A stretch of DNA of 64,000 bases from Camellia lanceoleosa (GCA_025200525.1 CM045762.1:105116682-105180681), one strand, 5' to 3'. Positions 1 to 12,238 are shown, numbered from the stretch's first letter. Made by a program: numbers and translations. Notes: a model not told the origin generated them from the letters alone.

Positions 1-842
1 TATATATATCTCATTTTCTATTTTTGTACATTTTTTCATAAAAAAATTAAAAAATATTTTTCAAACATATTAATTTTTTCACCTCACATTTTATCTAAAG
101 GTTAAAAAATCTCTGAAAAGGTAATTTTTTAAACAGACCATCCGTATTTTTACTCTCAACCAATCATAAAATGACAAGTTACTTCCGTTATTCTTTATGC
201 TCTAACACAAAATTATAAGTTCTATTTTTTCCACTAATCACTGGACTTCTAAAGAACCACATAACCATTCTTTAGAATCACTAAATAACATCTCCATGTG
301 CAGAAGTTAGGTTGGTTTCATCTCTCAAGCAACGGAATGTTGCGAGAGCGTCAGTTCTGGCCCAGTTATGGTAATTATGGCATGACAAAAATTTGATTTG
401 GCTAAATTTAAAGGGGAAATTATGGTTTTACAAAATTATTACAAATTCATGAATAAGTTTAAAATTTTAATTATTAATATTTGTAAACTTTATTACTGAT
501 TTGTAATTAACTTTCAAAATATGCATTGAATTGTTATTTCTCAAAATTTAAAGTCCATTTTATTTTGTTTTCAATTTTAATTTTCTAGAACATCTCAACT
601 AGATGATTATAATTTATTTTTTTTTAAAGTGAGTCAATTAAAAAAATTAACTAAAGGTAAAAAATAAATTTTGTCAAAAGTGTTTACAAAAATTAGCTTA
701 TTTTTATTGTTTATGAACTCTTTTTTTTTTTTATAAATAAAATTATTTTTTAGAAAAATAAAATTTCTAAAATCATCCAAATTAAATTAATTTAAAAAGT
801 AAAGAAATTTGACGATATATATATTTTTTCTAAATCATCAAA
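1..842. other. AT-rich non-coding DNA
   Basis: Very AT-rich stretch with long A and T runs. I see no coding region, RNA gene or defined repeat in it. Confidence 0.6.
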
Positions 843-844
843 AC

Positions 845-1334
845 TGCTTGTTTGATAGAATATATTTTTCAAAATATATTTTTGCATTTTTGGAGTTTAT
901 GTAATCGAAACAAAAATTAATGGAAAATATTTTTCATGATTAACTAAAAGTACAAGTTTATTTGGACTAAAAATATTTTCCACTTTTAAAAATAAAAAAT
1001 ATTTTCCAATTAAAATTTACCAATGCCACCACACATCACCTCTACCATTACTTCCACTACCACCACTACTACCATGAGCAACATCACCACTGCCGCCACC
1101 ACCTCCCTACCCTCGCCACCACTACCTCCACCACATCACTATCACCACTACACCACTGTCACCATGCCACATCGCCACCACCACCATCGCTACCACCACC
1201 ATCACCCCAACATCTCCATCTCCACCCTACTGTCACCACCACTACCACCAATACTAATACAAATGAAAAATATTTTTAGAGAAAAATCTATAAAAATATT
1301 TTAAATTGAAAAATATTTTTATCTAAACAAATAG
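845..1334. mobile_element. Possible TIR element (MITE-like) around a CAC microsatellite
   Basis: The left end (TTGTTTGATAG followed by an A/T run and TTTTTCAA) is mirrored by the reverse complement of the right end (TTGTTTAGAT, A/T run, TTTTTCAA). The imperfect terminal inverted repeat is about 27 bp and the element about 490 bp. The interior has further AAAATATTTTTC motifs plus the CAC-rich block. No clear target site duplication was found, so class and exact ends are uncertain; a Mutator- or hAT-derived MITE is an inference. Confidence 0.35.
1023..1256. repeat. CAC/ACC trinucleotide-rich microsatellite
   Basis: Imperfect (CCA)n tract with interspersed TAC and ATC triplets. It gives a plus-strand reading frame of Thr, His and Pro, but that is a by-product of the repeat and shows no domain. 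Confidence 0.8.
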
Positions 1335-2293
1335 TGAGTAAGCTTTCATTTGGAATGTGAGTTGAGTTTTAACTTTTTGGCTATTTTAACCTAGGGTTCT
1401 CGCTTGTAATGAGTTTTTTGGCTTTTTTGACTTTTGTGGGAGAAAAATAATGTTTGGTTTGTGTTTGGTTTGGTTTGGTTTGGATGTGTTTTAGAGATAA
1501 AAAGACGTAAAATATGTTTATTTGGTTTTTTTGAATTTTTGGAAAATTGTTTTGAGAGAGTTTGGAAAAAGTGATTGATTTGATGTGTATGTGAGAGAGA
1601 TTTGTTTGGAAAAACTGTTGGTTTGGAAAACTTGTGTTTTGTGTTTTAAGTTTTTAGGAAAATTTGTTTGGTTTGATTCCTTTTGAACTTATTTTTGTGT
1701 AAAAAATTTGGGAAATTTTTTTCCGAAAATCAAACCAAACGAACCCAAAATGATTATGGTTTAGATGTGACATTTTGTTTTATTGACTTTTTAACCTATT
1801 TTGTTTTGTTTTCTTTTGTTTTGTGTTGTTTTGTTTTATTTTTTATTTTTTTTTAATTTTTTGTGACTAAAACAACTAAAAAACCTTATGTCAAAGCTTC
1901 AAATTAAGAAAACCAAACAAACCAACTTCTAAAAGAAGCTTAACTGTACCAAGGAATGTCGGTAACAAGGAATTGACTAAGTTTATATCATATTATATAA
2001 TATGATATAATTAATTAATTAATTAGGAGGTTGATTAAGCTCTACTTTTATTCTTTCGTTCAGAATTCGCATGAATATGGGCCTAACGAACTAACTAACT
2101 AAACTGTAGTCTTTGGCTAAATTACTAAGAAACCTAGTTAATGCAATGATTGATCCAATGGGTTGTATTTGTTTAAGTCATCGTTAATCACTCATCTATC
2201 GATGGAAATAGCTTATGGAGAAGTTAAAATAATTGTATTATGCATTAATTTTACTAAGCTACGATAGAATAAGATTGCATGGTATTTTACGAG
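1335..2293. other. Non-coding DNA with strongly T/G-skewed tract
   Basis: About 1380-1860 has repeated TTTGG and TTTTG words on the plus strand and little C, for example a short run of GTTTG units near 1460. The rest is ordinary AT-rich sequence, with an AATTAATTAATTAATTAG tract near 2010. No gene is visible. Confidence 0.5.
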
Positions 2294-2446
2294 TAATGTT
2301 AGGATCATGAAAAAATATCATGAAAATGATCATAGAAGATTCTTTACCTTTAGATTATACATATAATAAAACATATACATTAATCAAAGGATGAAAAATT
2401 TTCATGATGCATTTCATGATATTATTTTTCATGATCCCTAATATTA
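2294..2446. mobile_element. MITE, family A copy 1
   Basis: A ~153 bp element whose ends are inverted repeats of about 24 bp: left TAATGTTAGGATCATGA, right end reverse complement TAATATTAGGGATCATGA. A second copy with the same ends and internal blocks (ATAATAAAACAT, ATTAATYAAARGAT, AAAAATTTCATGA) lies at 3654-3800. Two copies in 1.4 kb with conserved ends support a non-autonomous DNA transposon. Superfamily not assigned. Confidence 0.6.
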
Positions 2447-3372
2447 TTCGGTGTTTTACATATGATTGGGTCTTGTCTTTCGGCCACGGAGCGAACTAAT
2501 ATGAGGACAGGTAGTGGCCTCCCAAGTTTTGGAAAATTAAAATCTTATCGTTATATTTCATGATCATTTATAACATATAATGAGATTATTTATAAAATAT
2601 ATAAAGAGATGATACTTATTTTATAAAATCACTCACTAATGTTTTATTTTATCAGTATTTTATAATATATAATGGGATGATTTTTAACTATTTCAAATTA
2701 TAAAATGAAAAAATGACTTGTTAGATTTATTTAATTTCATTCTTATGAAATTTGTTTTCACAATGTTTATATATAAAAATATTTTTAATTAGTTATGTAC
2801 CAAAACTAAGTCAATGCTTTTAATACACACACCTTGACCCCCTAAAACAATATTTTTTGTTTTGTCTGATTTTAGGTATGAGGCTTTGTACACGCATTTT
2901 TATTATGTTTTTTCTCTGTACTTTATATCGTTGATTTAGTATTTTTGTTGATAAAAAATAAATAGAATAAGATTTGCACTAAGCATATGATATATATATA
3001 TATATATTTTTTAACTACCAGTTGATAGACTTGCATCCCATAAAATGATATACGATAAAAAATAAAATAAAATAATTTCTTTGTGCAATTGATTTAAAAT
3101 TTCCTCTTATGATAAAATCTTCAATGACTAATATATTACAAATCATTTAACTATATTAAGGAGAAGTTACATAAAAAATGAAATGTTTTAGTGAAATAAT
3201 CAGATGACATGTAACAATATTCTTGAATTTATTATATAAATTTAAATTTAATGTAGTGTAAATGAATTTAATCAATATGTATAATTTAAATTTTGTATCT
3301 ATGATTATAGTATGGAAGTAACCAATATTGTAAGATATGTTATGTGGTTGTAAAAGTGTGAACGAATGTTAG
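2447..3372. other. AT-rich non-coding DNA
   Basis: No reading frame with protein-like composition and no RNA gene. Holds a short (TA)n run near 2990-3006. Confidence 0.5.
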
Positions 3373-3645
3373 TTTTTTTTTTTTGCCAAAGAAAGAAGAG
3401 TTTTATTCATAGAGATAATTACAATGGGTATAGTGACCCAATATCGATTGATGGGAGTGTAAACACCAGATGGAAACAAACATCCCACACTCGAGCCTCA
3501 TCAATCGACATAGCATGGTGCTAATATCATGTGGATGTCAATGAAATCAGATGCATTGCAACAAGTCAATCCGATAAACAGGGCAACGTGCATCCATAAA
3601 CATTGAAAAAGCGGCAGAGAGAGATAGTTCCTATGCATTGTTGTT
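3373..3645 (-). mobile_element. LINE 3' end fragment (5'-truncated)
   Basis: Read on the minus strand, a ~270 bp non-coding segment ends in AATAAAACTCTTC then TTTGGC and a poly(A) tail (the T run at 3373-3383 on the plus strand). This is how plant L1 tails look: short, 5'-truncated, with an AATAAA-like signal and an A tail. Similar tails occur at 38816-39230 (minus) and at 56.1, 58.0 and 61.2 kb (plus). It contains no ORF2 sequence, so assignment rests on the tail only. Confidence 0.45.
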
Positions 3646-3653
3646 AAGTGAAG

Positions 3654-3800
3654 TAATATTTAGGATTACGAAAAAATTATTAAATATTTTATGAAAATTT
3701 TTACTTTAAATTATATATATAATAAAACATCATATATTAATTAAAAGATAAAAAATTTCATGAAATATTTTGTGATATTTTTTTATAATCCCTAATATTA
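3654..3800. mobile_element. MITE, family A copy 2
   Basis: Same ends and internal order as the copy at 2294-2446: left TAATATTTAGGATTACGA, right reverse complement TAATATTAGGGATTATAA, with the internal ATAATAAAACATCATATA and ATTAATTAAAAGAT blocks. The inverted repeat seems to extend 3-4 bases outward (AAG/CTT). Confidence 0.6.
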
Positions 3801-3837
3801 CTTTTAAATATTTTCTCGTAAATCTAAATTTCAAAAG

Positions 3838-4066
3838 GGCTAATCACAAAGGGTAATCTTTGAGACTAGACTCTATAATGAGCTAAGGTCAGAGGTCACC
3901 CTTAGGTGGTTGTTATATAACAAGATTACTCAATCATATAGCAAGAAGTCACAGAGTTGCACATAGGCGGAGATTCGAATCTATACTCTTAACACTGCAC
4001 AACACTCAAGTCTGAAAGGTTCATCTTACCAAACATATGTGTTGTCTCATAGAGAAAAAAAAAAAA
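3838..4066 (+). mobile_element. Possible SINE with internal pol III B-box and A tail
   Basis: Contains GGAGATTCGAATCT near 3970, which fits a pol III B box (GATTCGAATC; palindromic, so orientation is not fixed by it), an A-box-like CTTAGGTGGTTG near 3901, and ends in a run of 13 A at about 4056. The A tail sets plus orientation. No target duplication or second copy was found here. Confidence 0.3.
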
Positions 4067-4360
4067 ATTTAAATTAATGGCTTAATTACACCAACAATCT
4101 CAGTTTGGGACTTGTCACTTTAGTTCTTGACTTTTTAATTATGATATATTTAGCTCAATTTTGAATGTTGTTCCAAATAAGGACAATCAAAGATGTTTAT
4201 TTCTTTTGTCGATTAAAAAAGAGGAACTGACCCAAAGATCCAAGCCCAACATATCATACCCCATTTAGGCCCAAAACAAATTTAATACTCCATTAAGTCC
4301 TCAAATTATCAATAAGACGTAAAATACCCACAATATATCATCCAATTTATAAGCACGAAC
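4067..4360. other. Non-coding DNA
   Basis: Nothing recognisable. The left end of the MULE that follows may lie here, but I could not find a convincing terminal inverted repeat. Confidence 0.4.
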
Positions 4361-4630
4361 CATCACCCACGATCATCTCACCGACAAGACATCGCCACAT
4401 CTCCGCCGAATCGAATTCTCGGCCTCCATCTTCCTCCGCTCAACTCCATTCCTCAAACCCTACATTAACCACAAAACGAAACCGCTCATCTTCATCACCC
4501 ACGATCATCTCACCGATCAAGACATCATACATCTTCGCCGAAATTGCATTCTCACTCTCCATCTTCCTCCGCTCGACTCCATTCCTCTAAAACTCTACCC
4601 TAACCACAAAACGAAACCGCTCATCTTCAA
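4361..4630. repeat. Tandem duplication, 132 bp unit, two copies
   Basis: CATCACCCACGATCATCTCA at 4361 recurs at 4493. The following blocks (CTCCATCTTCCTCCGCTC, then CACAAAACGAAACCGCTCAT) recur at the same spacing with a few substitutions and indels. Pyrimidine-rich on the plus strand, like a 5' leader. It sits at the edge of the MULE and may be its subterminal repeat or leader. Confidence 0.7.
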
Positions 4631-6292
4631 CACAACACCAAGCCGCTCATATTCTCCAATCGGCGACTCTCAACAAAAACGAAGAACCATCACCACTCAA
4701 GAAATTTCATAGTTCCTTCCGATTCACATAAATGGGGAAAAAAGTAACATCTCTTCACCTATTCATTATTTTTCATTCAAATTTGTACATTATTCTTTCA
4801 TATTTCGATATACACATTTTACATACCTCAAAACGAGTAAATCCTTTTTTTTATATATAATCTCCTGCTTTTAAAATATTCTAGTCCCCTATTTTTAAAC
4901 ATTCTAATCCACTGCTTTTACACATAAATCCTCGCTTTTACACATTCAACACCTTATTCTTATTCTTGTTGTTCAATATTGGCTTTTCTTATTCCCTTGT
5001 TATTTTGAATACTTAATCTTCTCGTTGTTATTGTTGTCAAGCATAAAATACAATGGGTTGTTCCTATTGTTGATATCTGCTATAAAAACCGCAACATCAT
5101 ACGCCCATTTCATCACTCTACAAGTAACATATCTAAATTTATTCAAATTGCAAATGAAATTATAAAATTGCACAGCTTAATTACTACTCAAAACAAATAA
5201 GTAACTTATTATAAAGTGCAAATCAAATCACAAATTATATAGTTTCAGAATCGCTACCAACAAATACAGATAACTTCATATTAAATCGATATAAAACTTT
5301 AAAATTATACGCTTTTGTCACTATATTATTTACACTCGTTATCGCTTTCATTTTTTCTAAATAGTCATGGAAGATATTAGAAGAAATAAACCCATATGCC
5401 CAAAAAATCCAATCAAGAATTTAAGTATCTCCTTTTGAAAGTCCCTCTCCTATATCCACCTAAATGCCACCAACATCTCCCTCCACAAAAACCCAACCAC
5501 CACAACCAAAAACAACCAAACACTACGACTCCAACTAAAAACCCACAAAACAACCATATACACTATTTACAAGAAAAAGCCCAAGAACTACAATCAGAGA
5601 CCCCACCCACACAACAAACACCAACCACACCTCCAACCACAACAAAACAAACAAAAGAAAGCCAACAAAAACCAAGAAGCTCCTCCAACCAAAAAAAGAA
5701 AGCTCCAAGAAAGTCAATCAACTCCCAAAACAAAAACCAAGGCATCAAAGGAAAAGCAAGAAATTTTACAAAGAGAGTCCAACAATTTAATTACTGCTCC
5801 AACATCTAACAAGAAACAAACTGAAGGGGGTCAAATTCACAAAACCCAACAGACAAAGCCGAAAAAACCCTTTTGGCCCATTATAAATGCTCTCCTTAAC
5901 ACAACTAAAGGCCTCTTGGTGCAGATGCTATAATTCCATTGTAGCAGTAAATGACAACACTCTACAACAAAATAAAAAGAGCATTTATACTTGGCAAAAG
6001 GAAATGAAACTCGTAAACAAAGGATGTCAAGCTCATTTTTGCATCGGTCATGAGAAGACAACATCACCACCAAACTTATGCAAGACCAAAGGATTTTGAG
6101 CTTCCATTTTACAAACGAAGATACAAATCAATAAAGAGATTGGATGGCAAGTCTTTGACCAAAATGTTTCAACAAACAAAAAGGAAAATCAACTAATGAT
6201 CGTTAAGATCTTGCAAGGGTCATCACCCTTTACTTGTGCTTGAAACTTCTCATGCCTACAACAAGCCATACACTCGCTTGAGTTTCAACTAT
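4631..6292. other. A/C-rich non-coding or 5' part of the MULE plus-strand gene
   Basis: The plus strand is strikingly A/C-rich from about 5390 to 5830, encoding only low-complexity Pro/Asn/Gln/Lys. No domain is visible. The composition is like the following Ulp1-like region, so it may be the decayed start of that gene. Confidence 0.4.
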
Positions 6293-9200
6293 GTTGGACA
6301 ATCTCAACAACATCAAGAAGTACAATTGGGTTGAGGCAATAAAAGACACAATCGATGAATTCAATGGCAAATGCAAACAATAACCCAAGGCATGTCACTA
6401 GATGTGTCATGTTACTTTTGGTAAACACATTACTAACTACTTCACACAAAAATATCAAACATCCACCTATTTCTAACTATCTAATGATATTTCAATTTTT
6501 TTTACAAGATCGGCATCGGAGCACAAAGAACTCCTCCAACCATCTAACAAAGAAGGCTTCCCAAAGTTTATGAAATGGAACCTTGCAAGGATGTACTCCA
6601 AGTGGAAACACATCACCTTGCTCACTTTGAAAAGGTATTCAAACTCTTCTATACTATCATAGCACAAATCTATTCAACACTTTTCACAAATATTAAAGTA
6701 AAAATCATGTTATGAAACTCAAATTCTTCGCCTAAACAACATATATTCAACACTTGACTCACATTATTCACAAGATAAATCATATTATGAAATCGTAAAA
6801 TTTACAGCTTCAAAGCACACACTTATTTAACATCACTCATGTTATGAAACTGCAAAAGTTTATAGTTTAAACGCATAAATCTATTTCACATCACTCATAT
6901 TATGAAATCAGAAAAATTTCTGGCTTCAGCAATGTATTTCACACTTAACCCACATTACTCACAAAGACAACTCATCTTATGAAACTCACTAATTTTATAA
7001 TATTATCGATATATGCCACTTTGTTCCAATGCAAAGAACCAAAGTGCTTTAACCTCAATCAATAAGAAATATAGTTATTGCATATCAATCAAAGCACATC
7101 AACAATTTTCAAAGAAAGAAACATGACCATAAAAAGGACAATAAGTGAAAAAGAAAACAAAAGAAAAAAAAAAGACTTGAGATAGACAAGGATGATGATG
7201 ACTTTCAAGAAGAACATCAATCGTAATCAACAAGAAGAACAACAAAAAGAAAAGAAAAGAAAGCAAAATCACAAGAAGAACCAGAAGTGATGAACAAGAA
7301 GAAGAGAGTGATGATGAAAAAAACAAGTGATCGATGAAGAAGAAGCCGACGAAGACGAAGAAAAGAAGAAGAACAAGAAGAAGAAAAAGAAAAGAAGAAA
7401 AGAACCTCATGAACAACAAGACAATGATGACGCAGAAGAAAGACAAGAAGCAAAAGGTGATCAACAAGAAACCTGGATGAAGAAGAAGACCAACAACAAG
7501 AACAAGAAGAACAACAAACAAACCAACAACAAGAATTCAATGAACAAGAACTCGATAAACCAACAAGAAGAACTCCAAGAGAAATCGACATATTTCATGT
7601 ACAAGGTAAACTATTGTCTAATACTAAAGCAAACCGCAAAATTTAATTAAACTAACCAAACACAATCCAACATTTTATAGGTCATGACCAAGCACAAACA
7701 CCAACCAAAGAGGACGACAAGGACAAGCTCATATCAGCCATGAGAGCACAAATGCAAGATATGGAACAAAAATTCATGGCTGAATTGTGTAAAAAAAAAG
7801 ATCAATTGAAGGAAAAGTCCAACAAAAAACCGGCAGCCCCCAACAAAAATCAATGGTCAAGATAATTAAACAAAAGTCAAGAAAACAAGCAAATGACCTA
7901 GATTTTGAATACTAACCAATGACAAAAGCCAAAGAAGATACAAGGAACAAGACACAAACTGCTGCAGATGTACTCAAACCAACAGAGGGTACCGATAAAG
8001 AAAAAGAGAAGAAGAATGAAAAGAAAAAAGAAGAAATCAAAACAAAGATAGAACTCGCATTAAACCTCGAAAGCAAAAAGAGGATGCTCATGAAGCAAAA
8101 CAACAAAGAAAAGAAAGATGTAAGAAAATATTGCCAAGAGAAAGTTAAGAGTTGTTAAACTAACCTCAAAGAGGATGCCAATCAAGATAAGGCACAACTT
8201 CAAGTATTGGAAAGTGATGATGATTTCAAGGAAGAATCAATCCAAAACAAGCCACTCGCCATTTCATGTCAGCAAAACAAACAAGGTTTGGTATAGCCTA
8301 TCCAAAAAAGACCAAGACCAAATTCAACTCATTAACAACACACAATTATGCTTGTGTCTAGTCTTGCAAATAAGATGAAAATTGCAAATACTTTTCGATA
8401 TATGCATTGACCAACAAGGAACCCTTATATGGAATGTAGGTCTCCAATCGCACAATTTTACATTGCTTATATTCAATAACCTATTCCACAAACCTAACAC
8501 ATTCTCATGTATAACATACTGTGTCATTGATGCCTTCTCGAAAAGAAATTGGCACTCTAACCAACCATTGAAGAATTTGAGAAAAATGATCTAGCCTTTG
8601 CAATAAATCCATATGTGGGAAGATCTTACGCTTTCAACACTCATCAATGTAAGCAAAACTTAACATACCTTTCAACTACAAAATTTTCTACTTTCTTAAC
8701 ATGTTTTACTACATTGTTTTATAACATATTTCAAACATATATATAATTTACGTACTCCACTACAAAAACCAAGATCACAATCGAGAGAAAAATGATGGAC
8801 AACCATTTTCCGTATAATGAAAAGCGTATATATCCATTTTCAATCAACCACGCACAACCATTGGACAATTGTATTCTTTGACAATGCCGATGGATATGAA
8901 GACACTATGACTTTTGAGACCAAAGAAAAGATTGCCACAACAAACACTTTGAAATTGCAAAGGAAATTGTAAGCTAAATAAAATTTCTTTCTACTTAGTT
9001 CCATTCCTTTAAAAACATCTCAACTCATCACTATAACTAACAAAAACACCCACTAACTATTTTGTAGCAACAACATCAACTCGAGATGGAATAAAAGCAT
9101 TACTCAAAGAATTATGAAACATGTTATCATCTCAAGAGTGCGAGACAAGAATTGCATCAATTGAGGAATGCCCACAACAAACCCCACACTCAAGATACAA

Positions 9201-9345
9201 AATCAATAAACTAATCTTCCAATATAAGCTAAATTTTGCGCTTTACCTAACTAATTAATTTCATCTAAAACTTTGCAGAATGATTGTGCACCATCCGCAA
9301 TGTTATCAACCAATATATCACCGCAACTTGTGCAGAAATCACTTC
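6293..9345 (+). pseudogene. Ulp1-like (C48) cysteine protease gene of a MULE, decayed
   Basis: Some plant Mutator-like elements carry an Ulp1/SENP-like (C48) desumoylating-type protease gene with introns. Here plus-strand pieces fit that. Near 6293 MLDNLNNIKKYNWVEAIKD resembles the N-terminal region of such proteins. At 8324-8600 there is VIDAFSKRNW. At 8861 HWTIVFFDNADG could hold the catalytic His and Asp. At 9283, just after a TTGCAG acceptor, QNDCAPSAML could hold the catalytic Cys of the DCG box, with Gly changed to Ala. Between them lie GT...AG-like introns and a charged low-complexity stretch. Stops and frameshifts break every exon. The gene faces the MURA remnant at 10160-12087. The protease call is an inference from short motifs; I am fairly sure it is a TE-borne gene, less so of the exact family. 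Confidence 0.5.
7100..8110. repeat. Purine-rich low-complexity region (GAA/AAG)
   Basis: Imperfect AAGAAG/CAAGAA repeats, nearly all purine on the plus strand. They encode Lys/Glu/Asn/Gln-rich peptide on one strand and Phe/Leu/Ser-rich peptide on the other. It may be the charged linker of the Ulp1-like protein; it has no recognisable domain. Confidence 0.65.
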
Positions 9346-10159
9346 ACCAACCGAAAGTGGGTCAAATTTCGAGTAGAAATCATCACCAATTCTCAATGAT
9401 GAGAACCGATCTTGGAAACTCGAGCATTACAAAATGTTAACAAAACATACCAAACCATAGAAACAATGAACAATCTTGACAATACAAATATTCAAGGAAC
9501 ATATCTTTGTACTTTTTTTTTAACATGTGACAAGTACTTTATATACTTTTAGGAATGATCTTCTTCCGTTATTATAGTGAAAATGATTGTTGTCATTGAT
9601 GTTGTTGTTGCTCTTCTTCTTATTATTATTGTGGTTGTTCTTCCGATTGTTTGTGTACTTGTTTGTAGTTACATATATTTTCATATAGTAAAGATTGTTT
9701 TAATAATTCTTCAAACCGCAAAATTATGCGCTTCTGTGTTGTTTCTATTAATTTTAAAATTGCAAAATTATGCAATTTCATCAAAGTTGTTTTAATAATT
9801 TTAAAACTACAAATTATACATTTCATTACTTAAACAAAAATTTATGCACATAATTATGCATCCAATTTCACGACTCAACAAATAGATGACTACATTTCAA
9901 AATTGAAAATAAAATCAGAAAATTTTATAGTTTTGTCGCTATAAAATATGAAATAAATGAATCATGTAGTAAAACTCATTTCAATATTATACCTTCAATA
10001 AGAAATTTTCAACAACCTTCTCGCATTCCATAAAAATAAACCAACCAAACCCACAAAAAATTAAAAATAAAAACAAAACAAGATCATATAAAACAATTTC
10101 AATAACTAAAGAACACATCAAAAACAAAAACAATTCAACCAACTTATTCATTACTTCCA
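9346..10159. other. Spacer between the two convergent MULE genes
   Basis: AT-rich, non-coding. It would hold the convergent 3' ends of the Ulp1-like gene (plus) and the MURA remnant (minus). No terminator or RNA gene can be pointed to. Confidence 0.4.
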
Positions 10160-12087
10160 TAATACCAAGTATCACATTTTTTATTATCATAATTTTCAAA
10201 TTCAAATACAAATCCAAAAGAATAGACTGGTGACCTCAAATAGTAGCCTTGCATGTCTTCTTATTGTGATTATCATATTTCAAGCACCTCTCACACTTGA
10301 TTTGCTTCACATTCTCACTCCTAGAAGGTATCCCTTCTTCTTGTTCCGCCTGAGTCAGCTTCTTCGTTATAGGAGATTTGATAATCGAACCATCGCACCA
10401 TCAAAGTCAAATTTCTCACTAAGGGCAACGGATAAATGATTCTGTATGACTTTCTCTCTTCAAAAATAATCTACATGAAAAAGTGATCAATGAAATCATG
10501 TACATCTCGCCACTATTACGCTAAAGCATGCATAGCATGACAACAAGAAAAACCATTCAATTGCTATTCATGGCAAGAACAAGTCTGCTTCACCAATATC
10601 AACATAAAAAGAAATAGAAGAATGAACCTCATAATGTAGCATGATCACTAGCAACAATTACATCCTAAGACTTAGCTAGCTCCAAAGAGTCCACCAACTT
10701 CTTTTCCATAATCGACACATACCAGAATTTCAGTAGTCCATCTTTTCGATTCTCTTCTATTCGACAATTGAGTCATGATTTGAATCCTAATCATATCAAC
10801 CATACAAGTAATAGGCAACTTATGGGCCCCACTAATCCGATTATTGTAAGACTCAGAACATTAGATGACATCTCACCATATCGCTTCCTCTAAAAATGCA
10901 TTCGCCCGCTTATCATTTTGCAAACCATCCAACATACTACCAACTCTATCATTCCTAGCATACGCCTCTATTCTCCATATAATGTTGAAAAGAAGTAAAT
11001 CACATGACACGCGACATTTAACTAATATTTTCATCAAACTCAAATTTATAGTTAGTACTAAGTTCCACCAATTTGTCAATCAAATTTCTCTTAAATGATT
11101 CAAGCAATATACATGATGCATTGGGAAAACCACTGAAAGAGCCGCCTAGCAATCCATGTTGACGGTCCGACATAAAGGTCAATCTCTACCAACCAATGTA
11201 CTTTTAACAACTGATTTAAGAACCACATTCAATTATCTTGATTTTAGCGCCAACAATTGTAAAGCCAAAGGAAACAGACTTGTAAACAAAATAATATGAA
11301 ACCGCAAAAAATTAGCAGACTCACAATACACAACACACTAACAAACCAAACCTATACTAATCAAGAAATAAATACATACCTTGATTATCATCCTTGATGT
11401 TGTCGCAAGCAAATGTCCTTGTAACGCCTTTAAGAATGTACCATCAACAAACAACAATGAATCTATAAAATTGAAAGCCATACAAATATCCATGAAATGC
11501 CATAAACAACCTCCGAAAACACCCACTACTTTCATCCACATCTAATTTAAACACACTTCCCTGATTCGTTTTCATAGCTTATCTCAAGGTACCATCGGTT
11601 GGTCAAAAGAAGGTAAAATCACCAAACAACCCAATTATTCATCTTGCCTTATCAACTCCCAACCATGCAACCCGATAAGAAACATCTATACCATATTGCT
11701 TCTTCAACTTTTTTAACTCTCCATAAGATGAGTCAACTGATTATCACTAATATCATTTGTACAATATCGTATACAAGTTTAGAACCAACCATTTTGGTAC
11801 AAGATCTACGAAAGCAACAACCCCACAAGTATGCACATTATCCAACTTCATTATAAGAACAAAAAAACCGAATTCATCAACATCCTTCCATGCACAAACC
11901 ATTTACAACCTGTGAGATTTACTTCATCATACATATATCTCCAAAGAAGCATTTTGTTGCAGATCGCCCTCTTCAAATAATTCACCGTAAAACTACACTC
12001 AATCGTGATACTTTTAGCTAATGTAATGCGGAATGCTTGCACTCTACCTTCAAATTCTTGACCAACACTATGTATAATCCCTTTCAA
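10160..12087 (-). pseudogene. MULE transposase (MURA-type), multiply frameshifted
   Basis: Reading the minus strand from 12087 down and switching frames, the MURA domain order appears. First a DNA-binding region with GCKWFVHGRM and LDNVHTC (family: GCPWRIHAS ... EHTC). Then KQYGIDVSYRVAWLGVDKAR and QAMKTNQGSV-type sequence. At about 11440 FVDGTFLKALQGHLLA is the first catalytic Asp (DGT). At about 11185 RLTFMSDRQHGLLG is the second (SDRQ), followed by FPNAS and LKRNL. The SWIM finger follows at 10590-10540 (CSCHE then CCHAMHA), then a zinc knuckle near 10290-10240 (CERC, H, C). These features are specific to Mutator-like transposases. Many frameshifts and stops make it inactive. Confidence 0.85.
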
Positions 12088-12138
12088 CTAGCGCAAGTAT
12101 ATATAAACAAAACTCTCTCTCGTTCTCGATAAAACTAG

Positions 12139-12238
12139 NNNNNNNNNNNNNNNNNNNNNNNNNNNNNNNNNNNNNNNNNNNNNNNNNNNNNNNNNNNNNN
12201 NNNNNNNNNNNNNNNNNNNNNNNNNNNNNNNNNNNNNN
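12139..12238. other. Assembly gap (100 N)
   Basis: One hundred N, the conventional size for a gap of unknown length. It separates MULE sequence from the interior of a 5' LTR. The matching 3' LTR has about 1.4 kb upstream of the point where the left copy resumes (25374-26806), so the true gap is probably at least that long. Confidence 0.9.

Noticed and set aside
1023..1304. 93 aa Thr/His/Pro-rich frame as a gene
   Set aside because: It is the translation of a CAC microsatellite, with no conserved domain or gene context.
5396..5809. 137 aa frame as a protein-coding gene
   Set aside because: Low-complexity Asn/Pro/Gln/Lys sequence from an A/C-biased stretch; no motif and no support on either side.
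7099..7650. Overlapping Lys-rich and Leu/Phe-rich frames as small proteins
   Set aside because: Both are by-products of GAA/AAG low complexity on opposite strands.
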